Below, one piece after another: positions 33,038 to 42,312 of a stretch of DNA of 64,000 nt. Every line of letters starts with the position of its first letter. Position 1 is the first letter of the stretch. The notes beneath the pieces were generated by a model. It saw only the letters and a program-made list of their open reading frames with translations. It was not told the origin of the DNA and searched no databases. Position numbers and translations under genes: made by a program. The DNA comes from Paraburkholderia kururiensis JCM 10599 = LMG 19447. GTDB lineage: Bacteria; Pseudomonadota; Gammaproteobacteria; Burkholderiales; Burkholderiaceae. The stretch lies in assembly GCF_003986935.1 (NCBI RefSeq), contig NZ_RJZE01000011.1, positions 62,001 through 126,000 of the forward strand, read 5' to 3'.

Positions 33038-35575
33038 ATGGCAACTATCGAATCCGAGTTTCAGATCGCGCCGCAAAAGTTCTCGACCGACGTGCTGCTC
33101 GAAAAGTACGCCAAAGGCGACGAGCGCACCGCCGACGACATCTACCGCCGCGTCGCGCGCGGTGTCGCGGCGGCCGAGCCGCAGGAACTGCGCGCCGAGA
33201 TAGAGGCCCGCTTCGTCGACAACCTGCGCCACGGCGCGCTGGGCGCCGGCCGCATCATGAGCGCCGCGGGCAGCGGCATTGCGGCCACGCTCATCAACTG
33301 CTTCGTACAACCGGTGGGCGACTGCATTCAGGGCCTGGACGACCGCGGCCTGCCCGGCATTTATGTTGCACTGCTCCAGGCCGCTGAAACGATGCGGCGC
33401 GGCGGCGGGGTCGGCTACAACTTTTCGGCCATTCGCCCGCGCGGCGCCTACGTGCATTCCACCGGTTCGAGCGCATCGGGACCGTGCAGTTACATCGACG
33501 TGTTCGACGCCTCGTGCCGCACCGTGGAAAGCGCGGGCTCGCGCCGCGGCGCACAGATGGCCGTGCTCGACTGCGATCACCCCGACCTGCTCGAATTCAT
33601 CGAAGCGAAACATTCGAAGGGCCGCTGGAACAACTTCAATATTTCCGTGGCCGTGACGGATGCGTTCATGCAGGCCGTGGAAGCCGATCTGCCCTGGCAA
33701 CTCGTGCACCGCGCCGAACCGTCACCGGCACTGCGCGCCGCGGGCGACCTGCACCAACGCGAAGACGGCCTGTGGGTCTACGCGGAAAAGAGCGCACGGG
33801 CGATCTGGGACATGATCATGCGCTCCACCTACGACGTGGCCGAGCCCGGCGTCGTGTTCATCTCGCGTATGAACGAGGACAACAACCTGCGCGCCATCGA
33901 AACGATCCGCGCCACCAACCCGTGCGGCGAGCAACCGCTGCCCGCCTACGGCTGCTGCAACCTCGGACCGCTCAATCTCACGCGCTTCGTGCTGGACCCG
34001 TTCGCGAAGCTGCAAGGCGGCGAAAGCACGTTCGACTGGGACGGGCTCATTGCGCGCACGCGCACGCAGGTGCGCTTTCTCGACGACGTGCTCGACATCA
34101 CGCTCTGGCCGCTGCCCGAGCAGCGCGCGGAAGCGGACGCGAAACGCCGCATCGGCATCGGCTTCACAGGGCTGGGCGACACGCTCGTGATGCTGGGTCT
34201 GCGCTACAACTCGCCCGAAGGCCGCGAGTTCGCCACGCGCGTGGCGCGCGTGATGCGCGACTCGGCGTATCGCGCCTCCGTGGAACTCGCCCGCGAACGC
34301 GGCGCGTTCCCGCTCTTCAACGCCGAGCAGTACCTGGCCGAAGGCACCTTTGCCTCGCGCCTGCCCGACGACATCAAGGACGCCATTCGCCGCGACGGCA
34401 TCCGCAACAGCCACCTGCTTTCCATCGCGCCCACGGGCACGGTGAGCCTCGCGTTCGCGGACAACGCGTCCAATGGCATCGAGCCCGCGTTCTCGTGGAC
34501 CTATCAGCGCACCAAGGTCATGGCCGACGGCAGCAAGCAGAGCTTCGCCGTGGAAGACTACGCGTACCGCGTGTACCGCGAGCTGGGCGGTGACATGGAC
34601 GCCCTGCCCGACTACTTCGTGAGTGCGCTGGAAATGTCGGCGCACGACCACCTGCAAATGATGGCCGCGGTGCAGCCCTACGTGGACACGTCCATTTCGA
34701 AGACGGTCAACGTGCCCGCCGATTACCCGTTCAACGACTTCGAAAGCCTCTACTTCGACGCGTGGCAAAGCGGCCTCAAGGGGCTCGCCACCTATCGCCC
34801 GAACGAAACGCTGGGCGCCGTGCTCCACACGACCGAACCCGAAGACACGCTCGCCGAAGCCGACTTCGACCCGCTGCGTATCGCCATCGATCATCGCCCC
34901 AAGGGCGAGCTGCCCGCCATCATCGAAAAGGTCGAATACCTCACGCAGTTGGGCAAGAAGTCGCTCTACGTGGCCGTCTCATTCATGGAAGTGACGGGCC
35001 GCGTGGGCGGCGAGGAAGTCACCATCGAACGGCCCATCGAGTTCTTCATTCCCGTGGGCCAGCGCGACGAGTCGCAGCAGTGGATTACCGCGACCATGCG
35101 TTCGCTCTCGCTCGCCGCGCGCGGCGGGTTCGTGGCGCGCAATCTGCAGGACATGCGCAAGGTTTCATGGGACCGCGGCCAGGTGCGGCTGGGCGAAACG
35201 CAGCGGCTGGACGGTCGCCGCATTCCGCTCTGGCACGACTCCGAAGTGGCGGCGCTCGCTTACGCGATCCAGCAGATCCTGCACCGGCGCGGCTTTCTGG
35301 ATGCCGAAGGCAACCAGGTGCCCTCGCGTCTGCTCGCAAGGCTGCCGCGCGGCGCAATGGCGGGCCACGGCACGACGATGCATGCCGGGGACTTCGATAC
35401 AGCAGCCCCTAGCGACGCCGGCGCCGCCGACGAAGCAACGGCAGCCAGCGTCAACACGCCCGAACCGCGCACGATGTTCGGCCGCAAGTGCGGATCGTGC
35501 GGCGCAAACGCCGTGATCCGCAAGGACGGTTGCGACTTCTGCACGGCGTGCGGGGAGATTGGGTCGTGTGGGTGA
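33038..35575 (+). CDS. nrdJ: Adenosylcobalamin-dependent (class II) ribonucleotide reductase
   Basis: This enzyme reduces ribonucleotides with or without oxygen using coenzyme B12. The 845-residue protein shows AAGSGIAATLINCFVQPVGD, GGVGYNFSAIRPRGA, NPCGEQPLPAYGCCNLG (Cys296, active-site loop) and SIAPTGTVSLAFADNASNGIEP. A C-terminal zinc ribbon (CGSCGANAVIRKDGCDFCTAC) ends the protein. The start at 33038 (MATIESEFQ) is chosen over long upstream extensions. It is divergent from ubiUVT, so both serve growth at low oxygen; most relatives also carry a class Ia enzyme. Confidence 0.93.
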   Translation: MATIESEFQIAPQKFSTDVLLEKYAKGDERTADDIYRRVARGVAAAEPQELRAEIEARFVDNLRHGALGAGRIMSAAGSGIAATLINCFVQPVGDCIQGLDDRGLPGIYVALLQAAETMRRGGGVGYNFSAIRPRGAYVHSTGSSASGPCSYIDVFDASCRTVESAGSRRGAQMAVLDCDHPDLLEFIEAKHSKGRWNNFNISVAVTDAFMQAVEADLPWQLVHRAEPSPALRAAGDLHQREDGLWVYAEKSARAIWDMIMRSTYDVAEPGVVFISRMNEDNNLRAIETIRATNPCGEQPLPAYGCCNLGPLNLTRFVLDPFAKLQGGESTFDWDGLIARTRTQVRFLDDVLDITLWPLPEQRAEADAKRRIGIGFTGLGDTLVMLGLRYNSPEGREFATRVARVMRDSAYRASVELARERGAFPLFNAEQYLAEGTFASRLPDDIKDAIRRDGIRNSHLLSIAPTGTVSLAFADNASNGIEPAFSWTYQRTKVMADGSKQSFAVEDYAYRVYRELGGDMDALPDYFVSALEMSAHDHLQMMAAVQPYVDTSISKTVNVPADYPFNDFESLYFDAWQSGLKGLATYRPNETLGAVLHTTEPEDTLAEADFDPLRIAIDHRPKGELPAIIEKVEYLTQLGKKSLYVAVSFMEVTGRVGGEEVTIERPIEFFIPVGQRDESQQWITATMRSLSLAARGGFVARNLQDMRKVSWDRGQVRLGETQRLDGRRIPLWHDSEVAALAYAIQQILHRRGFLDAEGNQVPSRLLARLPRGAMAGHGTTMHAGDFDTAAPSDAGAADEATAASVNTPEPRTMFGRKCGSCGANAVIRKDGCDFCTACGEIGSCG

Positions 35576-35584
35576 AGTAACGGA

Positions 35585-35627
35585 GCGGGTGCGTCGGTGG
35601 GCCTGGTCGACCATGAGACGCACCCGC
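35585..35627. terminator. Hairpin between nrdJ and the T6SS island
   Basis: An 11-bp perfect stem (GCGGGTGCGTC at 35585-35595 with 35617-35627) has a 21-base loop that itself contains the palindrome TGGTCGACCA. It lies in a convergent gap. There is no T-run, so it is a candidate bidirectional terminator only. Confidence 0.45.
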
Positions 35628-35643
35628 GCTCCATCACCTTACT

Positions 35644-36423
35644 TCAGCGCGCCACCACGACCGGCTTGTTGTGCTCTCGCCGGAGTCGCGCCGGCAGCGC
35701 AACCATGATGATGTAGATCCGCACCAGCAAGCCCGCAAACCAGAGCGAAACGGGCATGCCCATGACCGCGAGAAAAAACAGCACGCCAGGCGTTCCAAAG
35801 CTGGCTGTCAACACGCGCTGCACGATGAGATAAAACGGCGCGATGCAGGCCACAACCAGCGCAAAAAGTCTCGGAAAAGGCGACTTCTCCGTACTCAGTC
35901 GCTCGAACTGCTGCATGCCGGCCTCCATGCCATACTGGAACTCGGCCGCCTGTTCCTCGAACGCTTTCCCGATAAATGCCGTGTGCTCAACGACGCGCAG
36001 CACATTCTTTCTCGACATGTATAGCCAGTAACCCGTTATCGCGATTCCTCCGAGCAAGCCCGGCCACCTGACCTGCGGGGGAAGCGGCGCAAAAAGGAAC
36101 AGAAAAAAGTAGCCGAAAACGCCGAAGAAAAAGTAAAGAACAAAGAAGCCAATACATTGCGTGAGCCCGAACACCCACAACAGGTTCGATCCTCTTGCAC
36201 GCGTGAGCAACACGCCCAGCGCGGCAAGCGATACGACCATAACGACTACCGCAATTCGCCAAGGCCATTCAGACACGGCCAGATCATCAGCGTAAGCCGC
36301 ATACGACACACCGGCAGCCAGCAGCGGAAACAATACGCAAACCCATGCCGCCTTTTTCGCGGCGTCCCGGACCGGGTCGCTGAGGCCGGAAGAAGACTGC
36401 CTGATCGTGCGTGCTCTTGACAT
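35644..36423 (-). CDS. Polytopic membrane protein, candidate T6SS immunity protein
   Basis: I do not recognise the family. The 259-residue protein has six to eight hydrophobic segments (about 26-45, 56-74, 82-113, 120-136, 186-206, 212-243) with a polar loop at 140-180. It lacks a signal peptide and enzyme motifs. It follows the putative effector gene by 25 bp in a vgrG-led operon, the usual position of an immunity gene. A multi-pass protector would suit an effector that acts in the inner membrane. Codon use is less GC-biased than in the flanks. Confidence 0.6.
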   Translation of the reverse strand: MSRARTIRQSSSGLSDPVRDAAKKAAWVCVLFPLLAAGVSYAAYADDLAVSEWPWRIAVVVMVVSLAALGVLLTRARGSNLLWVFGLTQCIGFFVLYFFFGVFGYFFLFLFAPLPPQVRWPGLLGGIAITGYWLYMSRKNVLRVVEHTAFIGKAFEEQAAEFQYGMEAGMQQFERLSTEKSPFPRLFALVVACIAPFYLIVQRVLTASFGTPGVLFFLAVMGMPVSLWFAGLLVRIYIIMVALPARLRREHNKPVVVAR

Positions 36424-36448
36424 TGTTATGTGATTCCAGGTGGTGAAC

Positions 36449-37879
36449 TCAGGGCATATACATCAGAGGGTATGAACCGTAGTCCTTAGGCATGGATTTT
36501 CCGAGATACTCGGCACCGTCTTTCAGAGATTGGCCAAGGGAGCGTAACCAGGATGTGACGCGCTCGGTGGTGTGCGTTTTCTTGTCGACCCAGTCCAGCC
36601 CATACCCAACAGCGGCTGCGACGAAAATAGTCCCGACCACGATGGCCGCGACGGGAACCGCGACAGTTCCCGCGACCAGCGCCACGACCGTACCGACGAG
36701 TACCGAAGCGATCGCGGCGCCGAGCCCGGCCTTGACGAGATCGATACCAATCTTGCCTAACAGGTCGGCGAAATCCTTCTTGCGCTTTCCATCGGGGCCA
36801 GTCTGCTCATAGTCATGCAGCCACTCCGCGGTATCGAGCGCTATCGTAAATATCAAAGCGATCAGCCCTGCTTTTTTGAATGCGCCCTTGCTTCCTTCCC
36901 ACGCTGCGGCGGCGCCCGACTCCACCGTACCGGCACCGCCGGCAATAGTGAACACCTTTTCGTTCTTCACTCCATAGCGCGCAGCAGTGATTAGCTTTCT
37001 CAACCGCGGGTTACCAGTAAAAACCACGTACAGTCTTTCACCGACATTTTTGTGAACTACCTTGGTAAGGCGAAATTTTTCGGACCAAAGCTCGCCGATC
37101 CATTCTTTGTTGTCGTTAAGAAAGGCCGTGGCACCGGCCAGTTGAGCGATCAACCAGTTACGAGTAGTAATTTTGTTGGTATCGAGCGCAGTCTCGTCGG
37201 AACCACCCGATGCTAGCGCGTCGAGGACATCTTGTGGGATTGATTCCTTGTTGACCTGAAGAACATGCGCTTCCTGCAGAGGCTCAACTGTCGTGCTCTG
37301 CGCCAGTTTGATCGGCAACGGACATGCCATGGCATCACGCGACAGCGTAGGCGAAAGCAGCGGATCGGACCTGACTCCCCAACGTAAGTAATCAGGAACA
37401 GCGGGCTCCGGAAACTGGATCATCGACCGATTACCCGTCGCAGCCACCGGCGCGGAAGAAGATGTTGGGGGAAGATGCGTTGCCGTATTTTCCCTGACCG
37501 CGATGATAATGGGCTCCGGCTTGGCCTTTGGATCGGAACCGACATTCGATACGCCGAACTGCTTCATCGAATAACGATACAGAATCTTGCCACCACGCTT
37601 GAGCAGCAGTTCTCCCTTGAAATCCCGGCTAATCCAGACGTGATAGCGCTGACCATCGGAAAACTGCCCTTGCTTGGCACGCTTCTTCTTTGCAACGTCG
37701 TAAATCCAATCGTCGGTTGCTTCGACAACGTAAGTGGCGCCGCTATTGATGTGTATATCGAAAATCACATCCCGATGTTTGCGAAGTAACACCGTCGTCT
37801 CCGTATCAGCCCAGCAATCCACCGGCTCACCGGGCAAGTCGATACAGACTGTGTGCTGCATCAAAGCGCTGTCGCCCAT
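36449..37879 (-). CDS. Putative VgrG-linked membrane-acting T6SS effector
   Basis: The 476-residue protein has no family I can name. An N-terminal beta-rich region (about 8-110) is followed by a Pro/Ser-rich linker (130-200). The C-terminal part carries a hydrophobic helix (about 335-353) and a long glycine-rich hydrophobic hairpin (about 383-428) with AxxVGT repeats, then a charged amphipathic end. That layout suggests membrane insertion. The start is 2 bp after the vgrG stop, with GGAG 7 bases before the ATG. No PAAR, Rhs, nuclease or lipase motif is seen. Effector identity is inferred from position and topology. Confidence 0.6.
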   Translation of the reverse strand: MGDSALMQHTVCIDLPGEPVDCWADTETTVLLRKHRDVIFDIHINSGATYVVEATDDWIYDVAKKKRAKQGQFSDGQRYHVWISRDFKGELLLKRGGKILYRYSMKQFGVSNVGSDPKAKPEPIIIAVRENTATHLPPTSSSAPVAATGNRSMIQFPEPAVPDYLRWGVRSDPLLSPTLSRDAMACPLPIKLAQSTTVEPLQEAHVLQVNKESIPQDVLDALASGGSDETALDTNKITTRNWLIAQLAGATAFLNDNKEWIGELWSEKFRLTKVVHKNVGERLYVVFTGNPRLRKLITAARYGVKNEKVFTIAGGAGTVESGAAAAWEGSKGAFKKAGLIALIFTIALDTAEWLHDYEQTGPDGKRKKDFADLLGKIGIDLVKAGLGAAIASVLVGTVVALVAGTVAVPVAAIVVGTIFVAAAVGYGLDWVDKKTHTTERVTSWLRSLGQSLKDGAEYLGKSMPKDYGSYPLMYMP

Positions 37880-37881
37880 AT

Positions 37882-40542
37882 TTATTCTCCGCTTCTTTTG
37901 ACCTGGTTAGCTACCAACCTTCCAAAGCTGATACCGTTCAATTCGCCCTTGCCTTCGCCATCAAGCACGACATTGTGTGTTGTGCCATCTTCGGCCATCA
38001 GCTTGATCGGCTCGCCGGGCGGCACATTGCCTTCGGCATCGACATACTTGAGGCGCATATCGGCCTTTTTCCCCTGCAGATTGTTTGCCTCGTGCATGCT
38101 GGTCGGTCCCGCAAACAAGTGCTGGGCTCCCTTGATATCAACCTTGCCCGGCGCATGTATCTCGATATTGCCGTCCTTGACGCGAATATACGCGCCACCC
38201 GACGTCAGCAATATTTCCTGCTTCGCCGCCGCCTCGATACCTTCCGTCGCAGACAATACCTTTACGGTCTTCTGAGCGGTCACTTCGATGTTGTCGGAAT
38301 GCGCTCGAATCTCCACTTTTCCTTTGGCCGCGAACAACTTCATGCCGGCGTTCTGGACAAATAGACTGAGCTTTTCTGCCACGCTGGCAACCAGCGATTT
38401 ACCGGTAGCAATATGCGCACTTTGTCCACTAACAAAATTGACTTGTGCGTTAGCGGCAAGATGAACGGATTGCTGCGTGGATAACGCGATTCCCGCAGGA
38501 CTACCGAAGAGCATGATCGGTTCCTTGAACGCATTCGCGTTGCCGGCCCCGCCACTGCCCGTCTTTGCGCCAGCCGACCCACCGGAGACGCTGCTCTGCA
38601 CAGCGTCTGCGAATGACTTGAGCGAGTCGTATCCGCTCTTGAGACTTTCGGCTTGATGCGTGGTACTGGCGTCCGACATCGATTCCAGCACGCTCTCCGA
38701 ATTCAGCAGTTGCGAGACGGAGTCCCGTGCATCCAGCTGTTGAGCGGTCACCGGATGTGTGGTGATATACACCCCCTGGCCGGCACGCACTGCGCCGTAG
38801 GCGTCAGACTTCAGGTCGAAACCGCTACCTAGATAGGCGCCCCTGTTGTTGTCAGTCTGGTCGATGAGATAGCCCAAATGCAGCAGCGCATTGGTGCTCG
38901 ACGAATAGAGCTGAACCCGGTTCTGCCCCGTCGAGTCGTCCATCACCATCTGGTTGTAGCCGCTTCCCTGATATTCCTTTGATTTGTAGCCGGACAACAG
39001 ACCGTTGGTGTGCCAATGCGGTTGCGTCGCGCCGTTATAGACCCTTCCGGTCACCAGAGGCCTGTCGCAATCGCCGTCCACCCAGTCGATCAAGACCTCC
39101 TCGCCGACTCTCGGCACATGCACGCCCCCGTATCCACCGCCCGTATCGGACATCGCGACGCGCACCCAGCATGACGCTTTCTCGTCACCCTCATTGAGTC
39201 GATCCCAGTGGAAGCGCACCTTGATACGATTCAACGAATCTGTGTAGACCTCTTCGTTGGGAGGGCCAGCAACGATCGCCGTCTGCATGCGCATATCCGG
39301 CTTGCGATGGTGGAATGGACTGCGATAGGGCACGGCCCTGCGTTGCGCTTCGATCTCGACGAGAAAGAATCCTTCGCTGCCGTCAGAGTGGCTGACCGTC
39401 TGGCCTGTCTGACGAGCTTTGGCTGCTGCCAGCACGCCTTTGAGGCCATGCGGAAAATCGGCGGCCTGGGTAGATACCGGTAGATTGTTCTCGATGAACC
39501 ACGCCGCCTCGACTATAGCGAACTGCCTTTGCGGATCCTTATCTCGCTCGTGGTCGGGATGATTCAGTAATTCAAACCACCGTCCGGCATCTGCCGCTCG
39601 CACGCCACCGCGGCCATAGAACCGTTTCGCACGAGACTCCCATTCCTCCACGCGGATTCTTGAAAGCGATTCCCCACGGTCCTGCGGACCATAGGTATAG
39701 GCTCCCGTGTATTCGTACACCTCTGCTTGCGCGGGCAGATCGCCCTGATCTGGGACCGTGGGCACGCTTACGCCCTTCGGATGGGAAAACGAACCCGGAG
39801 CCTTGTAATCGAAAGTTCGCGTCGAAAGGGATGTGCTTTGCAGCGTACGCGTGCCGGACCACTGCACCAGGGCATTCGCTTCAACACTCGTACCGGCGCG
39901 ATAGAACTCGACGGTCTGTGGCGAAAGTGGCTCGAGCCGGTAAATATCGTCGACAACGACGAGCGTGTGAGACTTCCCGTCGTCTGCCTGCTCGAAATAC
40001 GAAAACAACCCTTCGCTTTCCATGAGCCGGTGGACGAAATTCCAGTCGTCGTCGTATTGGACACAAAAAGAACGGGGTGGCAGCGATCTGCTCAGCTCGA
40101 ACCGGAAGGCACCTCGTGCCTGCGGATGCATATTGAAGACATCGCTCAGAATGGCATCGACCGGTTTTTCCTGCCAGATACGCGCGTCCTTGCGAAAGCG
40201 CAGGAAGTGCATCCACGACGCGAAGCCGATCTGAAAGGTTGTCAATCCACTATCGGACCCCAGGCGCCGAACGGTGTGAACATAACCTTGATGAGGCAAA
40301 TATGATTTATCGCCCTGCTGAATCCAGAGCGTCACCGACTGCGCAATCAATGTCTTCAGTTCGATGGCTTCGGATGTCGAAACGACATCCACGGTCCAAT
40401 CGAAATGGCGACCAATTCGCGAATGCCCCGTAGCCCGTTGAGGTAACAGCAGGTTACTGCCGATCGGATTATCCAGTTTGAGCAGGCGGTCATGCTGCAA
40501 AAATCCGGCGTGCATCCCCCTTATTAAGTCTTGAGCACCCAT
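37882..40542 (-). CDS. vgrG: Type VI secretion spike protein VgrG
   Basis: This 886-residue VgrG has a gp27-like N-terminal part (about 15-400; YDDDWNFVHRLMESEGLFSYF at 163-183), a gp5 OB-fold (about 425-510; DSLNRIKVRFHWDR and GGVHVPRVGEEVLIDWVDGD) and a C-terminal beta-helix/DUF2345 region (about 690-830). It trims the secretion tube tip and carries cargo. No structural T6SS genes lie in the window, so it is an orphan vgrG island. The last 50 residues are a family-variable tail that may bind the downstream effector. Confidence 0.93.
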   Translation of the reverse strand: MGAQDLIRGMHAGFLQHDRLLKLDNPIGSNLLLPQRATGHSRIGRHFDWTVDVVSTSEAIELKTLIAQSVTLWIQQGDKSYLPHQGYVHTVRRLGSDSGLTTFQIGFASWMHFLRFRKDARIWQEKPVDAILSDVFNMHPQARGAFRFELSRSLPPRSFCVQYDDDWNFVHRLMESEGLFSYFEQADDGKSHTLVVVDDIYRLEPLSPQTVEFYRAGTSVEANALVQWSGTRTLQSTSLSTRTFDYKAPGSFSHPKGVSVPTVPDQGDLPAQAEVYEYTGAYTYGPQDRGESLSRIRVEEWESRAKRFYGRGGVRAADAGRWFELLNHPDHERDKDPQRQFAIVEAAWFIENNLPVSTQAADFPHGLKGVLAAAKARQTGQTVSHSDGSEGFFLVEIEAQRRAVPYRSPFHHRKPDMRMQTAIVAGPPNEEVYTDSLNRIKVRFHWDRLNEGDEKASCWVRVAMSDTGGGYGGVHVPRVGEEVLIDWVDGDCDRPLVTGRVYNGATQPHWHTNGLLSGYKSKEYQGSGYNQMVMDDSTGQNRVQLYSSSTNALLHLGYLIDQTDNNRGAYLGSGFDLKSDAYGAVRAGQGVYITTHPVTAQQLDARDSVSQLLNSESVLESMSDASTTHQAESLKSGYDSLKSFADAVQSSVSGGSAGAKTGSGGAGNANAFKEPIMLFGSPAGIALSTQQSVHLAANAQVNFVSGQSAHIATGKSLVASVAEKLSLFVQNAGMKLFAAKGKVEIRAHSDNIEVTAQKTVKVLSATEGIEAAAKQEILLTSGGAYIRVKDGNIEIHAPGKVDIKGAQHLFAGPTSMHEANNLQGKKADMRLKYVDAEGNVPPGEPIKLMAEDGTTHNVVLDGEGKGELNGISFGRLVANQVKRSGE

Positions 40543-40784
40543 ACCGCCTCTTCTGGTCGTTACGCTCCCGCGCGTGCGAGCGATTTTACGAAACCTCCGA
40601 GGAATCAGCCAGTCAACCGAGGTAAAAAAAACGTTTTCGGTAATTAGTTCTGATGCGGTTATCTATTTAATCAGAAGTGGGAATTTTTTCTGAGTGCAGA
40701 ATGTGCGTTCGCACAACGAAAGCGCTGGCTGTGACACATTTAGCGAAGAGCGCTCGGCATCGCGCCTCGAGCAACAACAGAAGT
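40543..40784. promoter_or_regulatory. AT-rich leader upstream of vgrG
   Basis: This stretch is much richer in A and T than its surroundings, with AAAACGTTTT at 40627-40636 and an inverted repeat TTCTGAT/ATCAGAA at 40648-40654 and 40670-40676. Such AT-rich leaders are typical of H-NS-silenced, horizontally gained genes. The vgrG promoter is expected here, but I cannot fix its -10 and -35. Confidence 0.45.
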
Positions 40785-40814
40785 ACGCGAGCCGCTCCGG
40801 AAAGCGGCTCGCGT
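40785..40814 (-). terminator. Hairpin terminator after fdhA
   Basis: A 12-bp perfect stem (ACGCGAGCCGCT at 40785-40796 with 40803-40814) has a 6-base loop. It lies 65 bp past the fdhA stop, with a moderately T-rich stretch beyond it on the minus strand. Confidence 0.65.
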
Positions 40815-40879
40815 GAACATCCATACCGCGACACCCCGCTAGCGGAGCGGCGGCAAAACCAGGCGGCCGTATGTCCCCC

Positions 40880-42079
40880 TCAAGCCGCCTTCAACAACCC
40901 ATGCGGGTCGATCACGAACTTGCGTGGCGCCCCGCCATCGAACTGCCGGTAGCCTTCGGGCGCCTCGTCCAGCGACACCACGGTCACGTTGACGATATCC
41001 GCGATCGGCAGGCGGTCCCACAGAATGGCCTGCATGAGATTGCGGTTGTACTTCATCACGGGCGTCTGGCCGGTATGGAACGAATGCGACTTCGCCCAGC
41101 CAAGGCCAAAGCGGATGCTCAGGCTCCCGCGTTTCGCCGCCGGATCCACGGCGCCCGGGTCGTCCGTCACGTAAAGGCCCGGAATGCCGATGGACCCGGC
41201 CACGCGTGTAATGTCCATGAGCGAATTGAGCACCGTGGCGGGCGCCTCTTCGTGGTGGCCGTGCGAACCGTGCCCGCGGGCCTCGAAGCCCACGCAGTCC
41301 ACCGCGCAATCCACTTCGGGCGTGCCGAGTATCTGCGCGATCTGTTCGCCGAGCGACGCGTCACGCGAAAGGTCCACCGTTTCGAAGCCCATCTTGCGAG
41401 CGTGTTCGAGACGCTCCGCATTCATGTCGCCGACGATCGTGCATGCCGCGCCGAGGAGGCGCGCCGAGGCCGCCGCCGCCATGCCCACGGGCCCCGCGCC
41501 CGCGATGTAGGCCGTGGCGCCCGGCTTCACGCCGGCCATCACGGCGCCGTGGTAGCCAGTAGGCAGAATGTCTGAGAGGCAGGTGAGATCGCGGATCTTC
41601 GCCATCGCCTGATCACGGTCGGGGAACTTGAGCAGGTTGAAGTCGGCGTACGGCACGAGCACGTACTCAGCCTGGCCGCCAATCCAGCCGCCCATGTCGA
41701 CGTAGCCATAAGCGCCGCCCGCGCGCGACGGATTCACGTTCAGGCACACGCCCGTGTGCTGTTCCTTGCACGTGGGACAGCGCCCGCAGGCCACGTTGAA
41801 CGGCACTGAAACGAGATCGCCCACGCGCAGCGTTTCCACGTCGCGGCCCACCTCGATCACTTCGCCCGTAATTTCGTGCCCGAGCACGAGGCCCGTGGGC
41901 GCGGTGGTGCGTCCGCGCACCATGTGCTGATCCGAGCCGCAGATGTTGGTGGACACCACTTTCAGGATCACGCCGTGGCCAATGGCCCGGCCGCGGGGAT
42001 CGACCATCTTCGGGTAGTCGATGGACTGCACTTCGACCTTGCCCGGCCCGGTATACACGACACCGCGATTGCTGCTCAT
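40880..42079 (-). CDS. fdhA: Glutathione-independent formaldehyde dehydrogenase
   Basis: This zinc- and NAD-dependent enzyme oxidises formaldehyde to formate. It is 399 residues, the length of the Pseudomonas putida enzyme. The N-terminus is SSNRGVVYTGPGKVEVQSIDYP, the catalytic zinc site includes Cys47 and His68 (GHEITGEV), structural zinc cysteines are at 98, 101, 104 and 112, and the coenzyme site is AGAGPVGMAAA. It removes formaldehyde from GbcA and sarcosine oxidase reactions. It is divergent from betI over 233 bp; the start at 42079 follows GGAGA. Confidence 0.92.
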   Translation of the reverse strand: MSSNRGVVYTGPGKVEVQSIDYPKMVDPRGRAIGHGVILKVVSTNICGSDQHMVRGRTTAPTGLVLGHEITGEVIEVGRDVETLRVGDLVSVPFNVACGRCPTCKEQHTGVCLNVNPSRAGGAYGYVDMGGWIGGQAEYVLVPYADFNLLKFPDRDQAMAKIRDLTCLSDILPTGYHGAVMAGVKPGATAYIAGAGPVGMAAAASARLLGAACTIVGDMNAERLEHARKMGFETVDLSRDASLGEQIAQILGTPEVDCAVDCVGFEARGHGSHGHHEEAPATVLNSLMDITRVAGSIGIPGLYVTDDPGAVDPAAKRGSLSIRFGLGWAKSHSFHTGQTPVMKYNRNLMQAILWDRLPIADIVNVTVVSLDEAPEGYRQFDGGAPRKFVIDPHGLLKAA

Positions 42080-42249
42080 CGTTCTGTCTCCATGTTCGTC
42101 TGATGACGTCGTCGTTCGCGGCGGCACGCGCGCGCCTGCCGCTCTCACTGCTATCAGCAGCGTAGTCGCGATGGGCCGGTGCCGATTGTGCAAAAACCGA
42201 CACGGGTTTGGCCGCCGCCGACACGCGTGTTTCGGTGCGTTTTTTATTG

Positions 42250-42279
42250 ATTGAACGTTCAATAAAAAATAGCTACGAT
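42250..42279 (+). promoter_or_regulatory. BetI operator overlapping the betIBA promoter
   Basis: The perfect palindrome ATTGAACGTTCAAT (42250-42263) resembles the E. coli BetI operator. It overlaps a -35 element TTGAAC (42251-42256), which is 17 bp from a -10 element TACGAT (42274-42279), with the betI ATG 33 bp on. Bound BetI would block the promoter. Because fdhA is divergent, the same operator may affect it. Confidence 0.82.
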
Positions 42280-42312
42280 GCGACTTCCTTTAGATGTACC
42301 TTCCCGTTCGCC

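Noticed and set aside
40543..40880. tRNA gene or phage attachment site next to the T6SS island
   Set aside because: No cloverleaf, no integrase and no flanking direct repeats were seen; the island edge is defined only by composition and gene content.
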